Shown here: piece by piece, positions 1 to 8,471 of the stretch | Layout of the letters: every line of letters starts with the position of its first letter | Position numbering within the stretch: position 1 is the first letter of the stretch | Source: Photobacterium lutimaris | GTDB taxonomy: Bacteria > Pseudomonadota > Gammaproteobacteria > Enterobacterales > Vibrionaceae | NCBI RefSeq assembly: GCF_003025555.1 | Contig: NZ_PYMH01000002.1 | Location: forward strand, 248,001-312,000 | DNA: 64,000 nt | Reading direction: 5' to 3' | Notes under the pieces: model-generated | What the model saw: only the letters and a program-made list of their open reading frames with translations | Databases searched by the model: none | What the model was told of the DNA's origin: nothing | Position numbers and translations under genes: made by a program

Positions 1-930
1 GATGTGAGCCCCGGTGGTATCCAGCTCAATGAACGGTAGGCTCTTCAACGCCATTAAACGCGTCAATGATTGACGAGTCAGTAAACTGCGTTTTGCCATA
101 CTTGCGCTGGCCTGATCCACTTTTTCTGTGGTATCAAGGCTCAACTGGAACTGACCATCGCCCACTACCCAGTTTGACTTGGCCAATTCACGGGGTATGG
201 TTTGCTCGAGCGGGTCATTAATATGCACGGCCAATATGTCATTATGTATTTGCAATTGCTTGAGCTGATCAAGATGGCGCTCCTCACAATCTCGCCAGTC
301 TGTTATAAAGACGATAGTCGACTGAGATAGCTTCATACGTTGTATTTGATCCAGCCACAGTGAAAAGCTCACCCTGTCACTATTGACGGTTTCGACATTC
401 AGTTGCTGATTGGCATGAGCTAATAACTTTAACTGGGACATAAAAGCATGCTGTGAGCGCTGGGATTTACTGTGATAGATTTTTTCAGCCGAGGCGATAA
501 CCAAGCCGACACGATCACCATCTTTTAGCACCCGCCAACCACACATGGCTGCAATTTCAGCTGCAATAACCGACTTCATCACGGCTGTTGATGAGAAAAA
601 CATTTGGCTACGCTGATCAACGCAAATAATCACATTTCGGTCTTTTTCTTCGGTATAGCTTCGCACATGGGGTTTGCCTGTGCGCAATGTGACCTTCCAG
701 TCCAAATTACGAATATCATCACCCAGTTGGTAATGGCGTAATTCCTCAAAATTAAGGCCTCTTCCACGGAACAATGAGTTGTGCCTACCCGACAACACGC
801 TGCCAGCCTTCAGATGAGGCAATAAGCTAAACACACCGATTTGAGATTGAAGACGCACCAAGCGCGAGTAATCACAGTAAATTCGGGCATCGAGCCCTGT
901 GGAATGAGGTGCAATGTTTGGCTTTGCCAT
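1..930 (-). CDS. DUF58 domain protein, 3' end outside window
   Basis: The gene is read leftwards from ATG at 928-930 and runs off the window start, so its C-terminus is missing. A GGGGG Shine-Dalgarno lies 5 bases before the ATG. The visible 310 residues show the DUF58 core: the FRGRGLNFEELRHYQLGDD stretch, then DIRNLDWKVTLRTG and the RNVIICVDQRSQM strand that begins a von Willebrand-like fold. DUF58 proteins are usually encoded directly after a MoxR ATPase and before VWA/TPR (BatA-D) genes, and the MoxR stop is only 11 bases upstream here. The likely role is as partner or substrate of the MoxR ATPase in an envelope stress or cofactor-insertion module. No biochemical function is established for the family. 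Confidence 0.85.
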   Translation of the reverse strand, partial: MAKPNIAPHSTGLDARIYCDYSRLVRLQSQIGVFSLLPHLKAGSVLSGRHNSLFRGRGLNFEELRHYQLGDDIRNLDWKVTLRTGKPHVRSYTEEKDRNVIICVDQRSQMFFSSTAVMKSVIAAEIAAMCGWRVLKDGDRVGLVIASAEKIYHSKSQRSQHAFMSQLKLLAHANQQLNVETVNSDRVSFSLWLDQIQRMKLSQSTIVFITDWRDCEERHLDQLKQLQIHNDILAVHINDPLEQTIPRELAKSNWVVGDGQFQLSLDTTEKVDQASASMAKRSLLTRQSLTRLMALKSLPFIELDTTGAHI

Positions 931-941
931 AAAGCCCCCAG

Positions 942-1943
942 TTATCCGATTTCTACATGGTCGAGCAGTTCTTCGACGATCCTTAAATGATTGATGCCAT
1001 CAGCAAGGGCGTCATAGGTAAGCGTAAAACGGTGTCCTAACACCATTGGTGACATGGCGCGGACATCATCTGGAAGGACATGATCACGACCTTGCAGCCA
1101 AGCATAGGCGCGAGCACATTTATCCAGGGCAATAGACGCTCGTGGGCTTGAACCGACTTCAATCCAGTTTGCTAAATTTGAATCGGGATAACGCTCAGGC
1201 TTACGTGTAGCCATGACTAGCGCAACAATGTAGCGTTCGACCAAATCGGAAACGGTGACATTTGGCAGTTGGCGGCGAGCTTCCAGCACAATATCCGGCT
1301 CGATATTATCCAGCTCTTCATTTTGCCCATTCGTTGCATTCTGATCACTCACAGCCGCCCCTGGCTCTTCACTTCGAACTAAGCGGATGATATCCCGTTC
1401 GGCCTCATCCTCTGGGTACTCAACAGTCACTTTCATCATGAAGCGATCCATCTGCGCTTCCGGTAACGGGTAGGTTCCCTCTTGCTCTACTGGGTTCTGG
1501 GTCGCTAGCACCATAAACAACTCGGGCAGTTGGTGGGTGGTATCACCGACGGTGATTGTCCCTTCAGCCATTGCTTCGAGTAAAGCCGCCTGAACTTTCG
1601 CGGGCGCACGGTTTACTTCATCGGCAAGCACAATACTGTTAAAAATGGGACCTGGCTGGAAATGTAACTGAGGCTTACCATTGAGGTCTTGATAAATCTC
1701 CGTACCTGTAACATCAGAAGGTAAAAGATCAGGGGTAAACTGAATACGGCCAAAATCTGTACTCAACAAATTCGCCAATGATTTAACCGAACGTGTTTTC
1801 GCGGTACCCGGCAGCCCTTCCAACAGTATATGCCCATTAGCAAGCAAACCAATAACCAGCGCTTCCACGACATGGCGTTGGCCAATCACACTTTTCTCTG
1901 TTTGCTCTATAAGCCGATTAATAGCCTGCTGCGCTTGGTTCAT
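942..1943 (-). CDS. MoxR-family AAA+ ATPase
   Basis: A 333-residue MoxR ATPase. The Walker A motif GLPGTAKT is at residues 43-50, and a Walker B-like IVLADEVNRA follows near residue 105. ATQNPVEQEGTYPLPEAQMDRF is the sensor 1/MoxR signature; the C-terminal lid contains GSSPRASIALDKCARAYA. MoxR proteins act as cytoplasmic chaperone-like ATPases that help assemble or activate multi-subunit, often metal- or cofactor-containing, complexes. The ATG is preceded by GAGGG at 7 bases. It is the first gene of the leftward MoxR-DUF58 operon and follows the multihaem cytochrome gene after about 100 bases on the same strand. A link to that cytochrome is an inference from position only. Confidence 0.93.
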   Translation of the reverse strand: MNQAQQAINRLIEQTEKSVIGQRHVVEALVIGLLANGHILLEGLPGTAKTRSVKSLANLLSTDFGRIQFTPDLLPSDVTGTEIYQDLNGKPQLHFQPGPIFNSIVLADEVNRAPAKVQAALLEAMAEGTITVGDTTHQLPELFMVLATQNPVEQEGTYPLPEAQMDRFMMKVTVEYPEDEAERDIIRLVRSEEPGAAVSDQNATNGQNEELDNIEPDIVLEARRQLPNVTVSDLVERYIVALVMATRKPERYPDSNLANWIEVGSSPRASIALDKCARAYAWLQGRDHVLPDDVRAMSPMVLGHRFTLTYDALADGINHLRIVEELLDHVEIG

Positions 1944-2045
1944 GACTTACCCTCACCTCGTTGGAATTTTACAATTTCTTTAACTATCGTACCGAGAAGG
2001 CCGATAACTATTGGTTATAAAGACCATTACAAGTTGGAGCAAAAA

Positions 2046-4373
2046 CTAGTTACTAACCTGTAATTTCAACTGGCTAATCACCTCAGACGGTACAATTTTT
2101 CCTAGCTGTTGGGTGCAGCGGTCGAAAGCATTAGCCACTTCACCACGCTGATAATTGCGCGCCAACACTTCACATTGGGCATACAGGTGTTGCGGGTTAC
2201 CACTGATGAGAAATGCTGCAGACAATGCTTTGCTTGATGCCAGCACATCTATTTTTTCCAGCGCCAACCCATATACATACCAATAATGAGGGTTCTCGAC
2301 AGCCATCTCAGCCGCTTGCTTCAAATAGCGATTGGCTTGTTGCATCTCGCCAGCACGTAAATAGGCCAAACCGGCACTATAAGGCAGTGCGCTGTTATTC
2401 GGTTGGGCTTTCATTCCCTGCTGTAGTACTTGCAGCGCGCGTTTTTCGTTGTTTTGACTACGGTAAAGATCGGCTAAATTAACGTAGCTGTTGGCGAAAT
2501 AAGGTTCAATCTCGATCGCGCCTTGGTACCATGCAATCGCTTCATCCATTTCTCCCATCGCACGGTAAACATTACCAAGGTTGCTTCGGCCAAAGCCTCG
2601 GTCTGCATTAAATTGCTGTATTTCGATATACTCTCGAAGAGGCTTATTGAGTCTATCTCTTTGCAGCAAACTCATCTGCGGCCAGTAAACGACTAATACA
2701 CTGGCCGTTTCTGTCCTCACCGACAAGACAGGATCATTCAGCAGCGGAGATAAGATTTGCCAACGTTCTGGCCAGCCGTATCCCGATGACCCCTCAATGG
2801 CACCCAGCCTCATCAATTCGCTGTCATGCTTTACCGCTCTGGCTAGAGCAACCAAGGTATTCTGAGTCGTATTGCCAGCCATTCGGGTCAGTGCCGACGC
2901 ACGTATAATATCGCTTAAACTCGCATCCTGAGCAGTATACGACAGCGCATCTGGTGCCGCTTTATGACCAATGCTATCGGCATAGAACGCCACACCGAAG
3001 TGCTGTTGGCGATAGGTAGAATCGGGGAAACGCTTCGTTAACACCTCGTGCGCCCACTGAGCCGTTTTATCTTCGTGACATCCGGTGCAAACATTGGGTG
3101 TTTTAATATGCTGACTTAAATCAGGGCGTGGCACATGCCAGCTATGATCGCGCCTTGGGTCAATTTGCATGTAGGTCGTTTCGGGCATGTGACAAGAGGT
3201 ACACTTGGCCGCCTCTGTATCTACCTCATGAAGTGTATGCTGACTCGATGCATACTCAGGAGAGACGTGGCACTGACTACAAACGGCTTCTTCTGGGATC
3301 GTCAGCTTGGCCGAATGGGGGTCATGACAATTGGTACACGTCACCCCTTTCTCTGCCATTCGAGATTGCAAAAACGATCCATAAACATAACCTTCATCAT
3401 AGATTTGACCGTCATGGTAATAAAGCTCTGGCGTGATCAGGCTCAGGCGGTATTTATCTAAAAAGGCCCCTTTAACATGATCTTTCGATTCATTGAGCTG
3501 TGTTCGCCGACTATGACACTGAGCACAGGTTTGCAGCTGGTCAGTAGGCTGTATCGATTTCGGTTTTAGGGTTTTATGGCCGTCAAGGGCAATCCATTCT
3601 TTCACCGCAACGCGGAGATCACGGTCAAAGCCCATTAACGTATTTGTATGAATCTCGTCATTCAATTCCGTCGTGGTGTGTTTATTACTGGCTTTCACAA
3701 CATATTCTAGGTGAGCACTTGCCGGACCATGGCAGGCTTCGCAGCCTACGTTGATTTCAGACCAAGTGGTATTGTATGTATCAGACTTTGCGTCATAATT
3801 TTTGGTGAGATTGGTTGAATGGCAGTCGGCACACATGAAATTCCAATTCTGACCGGCGTTGGTCCAATAGAACTCATCAACTGACGTGGTTTCTGGATAG
3901 AGATTAAACCAGCGCTGGCCGCCCTGCTCTGGCGGGCGAGAATCCCATGCATAAGGGATTAACTGGACCCGGCCATCGGGGAATTCAACCATGTACTGCT
4001 GGAGGGGATATACACCAAAGGTATAGCTGATTTTAAAATCCGAGAATATTTGATCAGCTCCCGCGATATTGACCCAGAATTCATCACCTTTTTTGAAGAA
4101 GCGACTGGCCTTCCCCTCCGGCTTCCTATCAAGTGGCAACGTTTGATCAGAAAAATTGCCCAAGACCGATTGCGGTGTAGCATGCTTCATTGCCATTTCA
4201 TGGTGCGAGCCTCGCCAAGCTTCAACTTGTTGGGCATGACACTCCGCACAGGTTTCACTCCCCACATAAACCGAAGTCTGTCCCATTACTGGCTGGTTCA
4301 CCAATACAAGGATTAACAAGCCAAATAATAAGCTCATACTCCAGCCAGACTGAATCAATCGTGCCATAGTCAT
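2046..4373 (-). CDS. octahaem c-type cytochrome with C-terminal TPR repeats
   Basis: 775 residues with an N-terminal signal peptide (hydrophobic 12-30), so exported to the periplasm. I count eight CXXCH haem sites at residues 42, 181, 211, 283, 346, 365, 391 and 429; none is CXXCK. Residues about 590-720 form TPR-like helices (GRSNLGNVYRAMGEMDEAIAWYQGAIEIEP and two further units). The haem spacing resembles the cytochrome c554/NrfB-like multihaem fold rather than NrfA, so electron transfer is a safer guess than nitrite reduction. A second ATG at 4367 has the better-spaced AAGGA and may be the true start. It lies between a sulfatase and a MoxR/DUF58 pair on the same strand. The exact redox partner is unknown. 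Confidence 0.85.
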   Translation of the reverse strand: MTMARLIQSGWSMSLLFGLLILVLVNQPVMGQTSVYVGSETCAECHAQQVEAWRGSHHEMAMKHATPQSVLGNFSDQTLPLDRKPEGKASRFFKKGDEFWVNIAGADQIFSDFKISYTFGVYPLQQYMVEFPDGRVQLIPYAWDSRPPEQGGQRWFNLYPETTSVDEFYWTNAGQNWNFMCADCHSTNLTKNYDAKSDTYNTTWSEINVGCEACHGPASAHLEYVVKASNKHTTTELNDEIHTNTLMGFDRDLRVAVKEWIALDGHKTLKPKSIQPTDQLQTCAQCHSRRTQLNESKDHVKGAFLDKYRLSLITPELYYHDGQIYDEGYVYGSFLQSRMAEKGVTCTNCHDPHSAKLTIPEEAVCSQCHVSPEYASSQHTLHEVDTEAAKCTSCHMPETTYMQIDPRRDHSWHVPRPDLSQHIKTPNVCTGCHEDKTAQWAHEVLTKRFPDSTYRQQHFGVAFYADSIGHKAAPDALSYTAQDASLSDIIRASALTRMAGNTTQNTLVALARAVKHDSELMRLGAIEGSSGYGWPERWQILSPLLNDPVLSVRTETASVLVVYWPQMSLLQRDRLNKPLREYIEIQQFNADRGFGRSNLGNVYRAMGEMDEAIAWYQGAIEIEPYFANSYVNLADLYRSQNNEKRALQVLQQGMKAQPNNSALPYSAGLAYLRAGEMQQANRYLKQAAEMAVENPHYWYVYGLALEKIDVLASSKALSAAFLISGNPQHLYAQCEVLARNYQRGEVANAFDRCTQQLGKIVPSEVISQLKLQVSN

Positions 4374-4414
4374 CCTTGAAGAATTAAGTCCTTGAAATAA
4401 AGATAGAGTACAAA

Positions 4415-4441
4415 AGACAAAAAGGGCTCAGAAGAGCCCTA
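4415..4441 (-). terminator. Rho-independent terminator of the leftward arylsulfatase
   Basis: A 7-bp stem (AGGGCTC at 4423-4429, GAGCCCT at 4434-4440) with a 4-base loop. On the minus strand it is followed by a run of T (A-run at 4415-4422). Confidence 0.75.
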
Positions 4442-4454
4442 TATATACAAGCAA

Positions 4455-4510
4455 TATCCAAGTGATATCAAAATTCTCGCTAAAACTAGCCTCTTAATGC
4501 CACTTGGATA
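4455..4510. repeat. 10-bp perfect inverted repeat, 36-bp spacer
   Basis: TATCCAAGTG at 4455-4464 is the exact reverse complement of CACTTGGATA at 4501-4510. The pair sits just after the arylsulfatase stop and beside its terminator. It may be a REP- or MITE-like intergenic element; other genomic copies cannot be checked here. Confidence 0.5.
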
Positions 4511-4520
4511 CACCTACCTC

Positions 4521-6068
4521 TTATTTGTTTTGTGGTTGCTGGAGCTTTTCCATTACCTGATCAAGCGAGAAACTTGCCGCTTTTTGTCTTGGCGGGAATT
4601 CCTTGAATGTTTCAAGGAACTTACCAACGTAGGCTTGGGCTGGCACGAGCATAAAGGCACGGTCTAACATCCAGTCGTAATAGGTATTTGAGGTAATGTC
4701 AGCCACCTCATAAGGGTCCATTCTTAAGTTAAATATCTTCGGTACGCGAAGCGGAATAAAGGGTTCAGCCCAGATTTGTAATGTCCCTTTGGCACGCTGC
4801 TCCAAGAACACAATCTTCCAATTATGGTAACGCAGTGAACTCAGGTCACCATCATCGGTAAAGTAGAAAATTTCCTCACGAGGGCCGACATCGACTTCAC
4901 CAGTTAGATAAGGCAAGAAATTGTAACCATCTAGGTGAACTTTAAATTTCTTGTCGCCAGCTTGATAGCCCTCTAACAACTTCTCTTTGATCTGATCATC
5001 ACCAGCGGCAGCGACCAGCGTTGGCATCCAGTCCATATGATGCATGATTTCATTTGACACACTGCCCGGTTTGATTTTACCCGGCCAGCGCACCATTGCA
5101 GGTACACGGTACGCCCCTTCCCAGTTGGTGTTCTTCTCACCACGGAAAGGTGTTAACCCAGCATCAGGCCAAGAATTCATGTGCGGGCCATTGTCGGTGG
5201 AATAAAACACAATGGTGTTGTCCTTGATACCAAGATCGTCCACCTTCTTCAATAATGCTCCGACATGGTTATCATGCTCAACCATACCGTCGGCGTAAAA
5301 GCTAATGCCTGTCTTACCCGAATTCTCTTCTTTAACATGGGTACGAAAGTGCATACGGGTTGCGTTCCACCACACAAAGAATGGTTTCTCGGCTTTTACA
5401 GCGCGATCCATGAAGTCGAGCGCAGCTTCAAGGGTTTCATCATCTACCGTTTCCATACGCTTACGAGTGAGCGGACCGGTGTCTTCAATCTTGCCGTCTG
5501 CGTATGATTTGATCACACCACGAGGACCGAACTTCTTGCGGAACTCTGGATCTTTAGGGTAATCGACATTTTCAGGCTCTTCCTCGGCATTGAGGTGATA
5601 GAGGTTGCCGAAGAACTCGTCAAAACCATGGTTCGTGGGTAAGTGTTCGTCTTTATCACCTAGGTGATTTTTACCAAACTGCCCTGTCATATAACCGAGG
5701 GGCTTGAGCATTTCCGCAATAGTCGCATCTTCCGCCTGAAGGCCTAAATCAGCACCGGGCAAACCGACTTTACTCAACCCTGTTCTTAACACCGTTTGTC
5801 CGGTAATGAATGTCGAACGACCAGCAGTACAGGATTGTTCGGCGTAATAATCCGTAAACATCATCCCTTCTTTGGCAATGCTATCTATATTCGGTGTGTG
5901 ATAGCCCACCAGCCCAAATGTGTAGGCACTGACATTGGTTTGCCCGATGTCGTCCCCCCAAATAACCAGAATATTGGGCTTCTCTGCTGCGATACTATTA
6001 CTTGCAACACTGGCTAGCAGTGTTGCAAGTAACATTATTCGACTTCTAAAGCCTTTTTTCGCTGTCAT
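4521..6068 (-). CDS. periplasmic arylsulfatase, Cys-type (CTAGR)
   Basis: Hydrolyses sulfate esters, probably on algal or host polysaccharide-derived substrates, in the periplasm. The start chosen is ATG at 6068 (515 residues), with GAGG 6 bases upstream and a clear signal peptide (residues 1-28); an in-frame upstream ATG at 6185 would bury that signal. Motifs seen: PNILVIWGDDIG with metal-binding D39/D40, the formylglycine site SCTAGRSTF with C80, GKNHLGD, and STDNGPH. The active-site motif is C-x-A-x-R rather than C-x-P-x-R. A close paralogue is divergently encoded across a 358-bp spacer; long identical runs (HGFDEFFGNLYHLNAEEEPE) indicate duplication. Substrate cannot be read from sequence. 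Confidence 0.93.
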   Translation of the reverse strand: MTAKKGFRSRIMLLATLLASVASNSIAAEKPNILVIWGDDIGQTNVSAYTFGLVGYHTPNIDSIAKEGMMFTDYYAEQSCTAGRSTFITGQTVLRTGLSKVGLPGADLGLQAEDATIAEMLKPLGYMTGQFGKNHLGDKDEHLPTNHGFDEFFGNLYHLNAEEEPENVDYPKDPEFRKKFGPRGVIKSYADGKIEDTGPLTRKRMETVDDETLEAALDFMDRAVKAEKPFFVWWNATRMHFRTHVKEENSGKTGISFYADGMVEHDNHVGALLKKVDDLGIKDNTIVFYSTDNGPHMNSWPDAGLTPFRGEKNTNWEGAYRVPAMVRWPGKIKPGSVSNEIMHHMDWMPTLVAAAGDDQIKEKLLEGYQAGDKKFKVHLDGYNFLPYLTGEVDVGPREEIFYFTDDGDLSSLRYHNWKIVFLEQRAKGTLQIWAEPFIPLRVPKIFNLRMDPYEVADITSNTYYDWMLDRAFMLVPAQAYVGKFLETFKEFPPRQKAASFSLDQVMEKLQQPQNK

Positions 6069-6213
6069 ATAAACCTCAGTTACTAAGAATAAATGGCGTC
6101 CTGCAACAAAAATTAATAGCTCACGATGGAGAGTTCCGCGACTTTTACAGGCTGGATTTAGGTACTTTTTTGCGCATTCAAACATTCAAATCGAAAAATA
6201 AACGCCGAACCCT

Positions 6214-6233
6214 GGCGTGAAGCAGATCACACC
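6214..6233. promoter_or_regulatory. CRP-type site between divergent sulfatases
   Basis: CGTGA-AGCAGA-TCACA at 6216-6231 matches the CRP half-site spacing (TGTGA-N6-TCACA) at 9 of 10 positions. It lies 148 bases from the leftward and 196 bases from the rightward sulfatase start, so it could activate either or both. The rest of the 358-bp spacer holds no gene. Confidence 0.6.
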
Positions 6234-6426
6234 CTCATCCTATAAAGCCTCATTGCAAAAGGAAAATAGTTAATATAAAACAACAAACTAGAGACCATAT
6301 TTAACCAAAGGTTATAACCGCTATAAAGCGACAAACTACTTGCTTTACCCGAAACTTAGCCATTAACAAACAAATAAGCACGCTATGTGCTGAGTAAAAA
6401 ACTCTCTAAATTAGAATGGAGTTACT

Positions 6427-7992
6427 ATGGCAAACCAAGTAAGTAAGCTGGCTGTCGGCTTCGGGGTACTTGCAACCTCCGGCGCTGCTGTAGCAGCGGA
6501 CCAGCCAAATATCCTCGCGATTTTCGGTGATGATGTCGGTTATTGGAATATCAGTGCGTACAACCAAGGTATGATGGGTTACGAAACGCCGAATATCGAC
6601 CGTATCGCTAATGAAGGTGCTCTATTTACCGACCACTACGGTCAGCAGTCTTGTACCGCAGGCCGCGCATCGTTTATTACCGGTCAAGAACCGTTTCGCA
6701 CAGGCTTATTGACCATTGGTATGCCAGGCTCCACACATGGTATCCCTGATTGGGCACCAACAGTGGCTGATCTACTAAAAGAACAAGGTTACATGACCGC
6801 CCAATTTGGTAAAAACCACTTGGGAGACCAAGATCAGCATTTACCGACTGCCCATGGCTTTGATGAATTCTTCGGTAACCTCTACCACCTTAACGCTGAA
6901 GAAGAGCCTGAAACCTACTACTACCCGAAAGATCCAGAGTTCCGCAAAAAATACGGCCCTCGCGGTGTGATCAAATCGTACGCAGATGGCAAAATTGAAG
7001 ACACCGGCCCAATGACCCGTAAACGCATGGAACATGCTGATGAAGAGTTCCTAGAAGCATCGCTGGCCTTCATGGAAAAGGCAGTAAAAGCAGACAAGCC
7101 TTTCTTCATCTGGCACAACACCACGCGTATGCACGTATGGACGCGCCTTCAAGACAAATACCAAGGTAAATCAGGGATCAGTATCTACGCTGATGGCATG
7201 CTAGAACATGATGACCACGTCGGTATTTTGCTCGATAAGCTGGATGAACTGAAGATTGCCGATAACACCATTGTTATCTACACAACCGATAACGGTGCAG
7301 AAACTGCAACTTGGCCAGATGGCGGTGCAACACCATTCCATGGCGAGAAAGGAACAACATGGGAAGGCGGTATGCGTGTTCCCCAGTTAGTTCGTTGGCC
7401 AGGTGTTATTGAGTCAGGCTCTCGCATCAATGAAATGATGGCTCACCAAGACTGGTTGCCGACTCTTATGGCAGCAGCCGGTGTGCCAGAAGTGAAAGAA
7501 AAACTGGCTGACGGCTATAGCGCTAACGGTAAAGAGTGGAAAGTGCACATTGATGGCTACAACTTCAAGCCTTACTTTGAAGGTAAAGAGGAAAAAGGCC
7601 CTCGTGAGTCCCTGCTTTACTTCTCGGCCAACGGTGAGTTGAATGCGGTACGCTGGCACGACTGGAAGCTAAACTTCGCGGTAATGGAAGGTAATATTGC
7701 TGACGCCATTCGCTTCGAACAAAACTGGCCGCAAATTATTCACCTGCGTGCAGACCCATTTGAGAAGGCACCGCACGAATCGGGGATGTACTTACGCTGG
7801 ATGGCCGACAACATGTGGTTGTTTGTTCCAGTCCAAGACGTCATCGGTGATTTCTTCAAAACCCTACCGGATTACCCAATGCAGCAAGGCCAATTGATGA
7901 ACCCGGCTTCGATTAACTACCAATCTATGGGTTTACAAGGCAAGATGCAGCAACTTGATGCACTGCAGCAAAAAGTTGAGACGATGAAGTAA
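6427..7992 (+). CDS. periplasmic arylsulfatase, Cys-type (CTAGR), paralogue
   Basis: 521 residues with an Ala-rich signal peptide ending near AVAADQ. The alkaline-phosphatase-superfamily sulfatase fold is supported by PNILAIFGDDVG (D35/D36), the catalytic QQSCTAGRASF with C76 as the residue to be converted to formylglycine, GKNHLGDQDQHLPT, and TTDNGAETATWPDGG. Start ATG 6427 follows AATGGAGTTACT, giving a GGAG Shine-Dalgarno. It is the divergent sister of the sulfatase at 4521-6068; the two differ most at the C-terminus, suggesting related but not identical sulfated substrates. No sulfatase-maturing enzyme gene lies in this window. A strong terminator follows. Confidence 0.93.
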   Translation: MANQVSKLAVGFGVLATSGAAVAADQPNILAIFGDDVGYWNISAYNQGMMGYETPNIDRIANEGALFTDHYGQQSCTAGRASFITGQEPFRTGLLTIGMPGSTHGIPDWAPTVADLLKEQGYMTAQFGKNHLGDQDQHLPTAHGFDEFFGNLYHLNAEEEPETYYYPKDPEFRKKYGPRGVIKSYADGKIEDTGPMTRKRMEHADEEFLEASLAFMEKAVKADKPFFIWHNTTRMHVWTRLQDKYQGKSGISIYADGMLEHDDHVGILLDKLDELKIADNTIVIYTTDNGAETATWPDGGATPFHGEKGTTWEGGMRVPQLVRWPGVIESGSRINEMMAHQDWLPTLMAAAGVPEVKEKLADGYSANGKEWKVHIDGYNFKPYFEGKEEKGPRESLLYFSANGELNAVRWHDWKLNFAVMEGNIADAIRFEQNWPQIIHLRADPFEKAPHESGMYLRWMADNMWLFVPVQDVIGDFFKTLPDYPMQQGQLMNPASINYQSMGLQGKMQQLDALQQKVETMK

Positions 7993-8018
7993 TTATCCTT
8001 CCTTTTGGATAAAACCAA

Positions 8019-8053
8019 AACGCCCACCATTTTATGAATGCGGGCGTTTTTTT
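8019..8053 (+). terminator. Rho-independent terminator after arylsulfatase
   Basis: AACGCCC (8019-8025) pairs with GGGCGTT (8042-8048) and runs into nine T. It ends the rightward sulfatase transcript. Confidence 0.85.
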
Positions 8054-8055
8054 TT

Positions 8056-8390
8056 ATTTTTGGGTGGAGGTTTACAGTGTTCATGGTTAACACTTTCTAA
8101 AAACCTGTCCCTTACATTACTAAGATGACTGGCACTTTTCCGTGATATGAGTTCTCGAATCCTTTTCTTGTCCAAGCTCAGAGCTTGAACACCTTGTTAC
8201 AGCAGGTGCAACGGAAAATCTGGCTAAAGAACAGTCGCTGCCACCAGCTTCTCTTTACCCTGACTACTATCTTATGTTTACAGTCATCATTCATTGCTTT
8301 CAATCACCCGAAACCATCATAAAAGTGTCATAAAACGAGCGGGAGTATATGGCGTTATCACCAGCCAATAAACAAGCAAAATTAAAACGT
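8056..8390. other. intergenic, no gene seen
   Basis: About 330 bases between the sulfatase terminator and the LysR operator. Short minus-strand frames here overlap nothing convincing, and no ribosome-binding site or family motif was found. Confidence 0.5.
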
Positions 8391-8413
8391 ATCGTTCCAA
8401 TATTCAGAACGAT
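8391..8413. promoter_or_regulatory. inverted repeat, probable LysR-type autoregulatory site
   Basis: ATCGTTC (8391-8397) and GAACGAT (8407-8413) form a perfect 7-bp inverted repeat with a 9-base spacer. It lies 58 bases before the LysR start, the usual distance for autoregulation, and contains the TTC-N9-GAA form of the LysR T-N11-A box. Confidence 0.5.
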
Positions 8414-8471
8414 CACTTTGTGGTTGTTTGATAAACTAGATCTAGAAGCAACGAAATAAACCAAAAACGAA

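Noticed and set aside
8060..8390. Possible insertion-sequence remnant downstream of the sulfatase terminator
   Set aside because: No terminal inverted repeats, target duplication or transposase motif could be identified.
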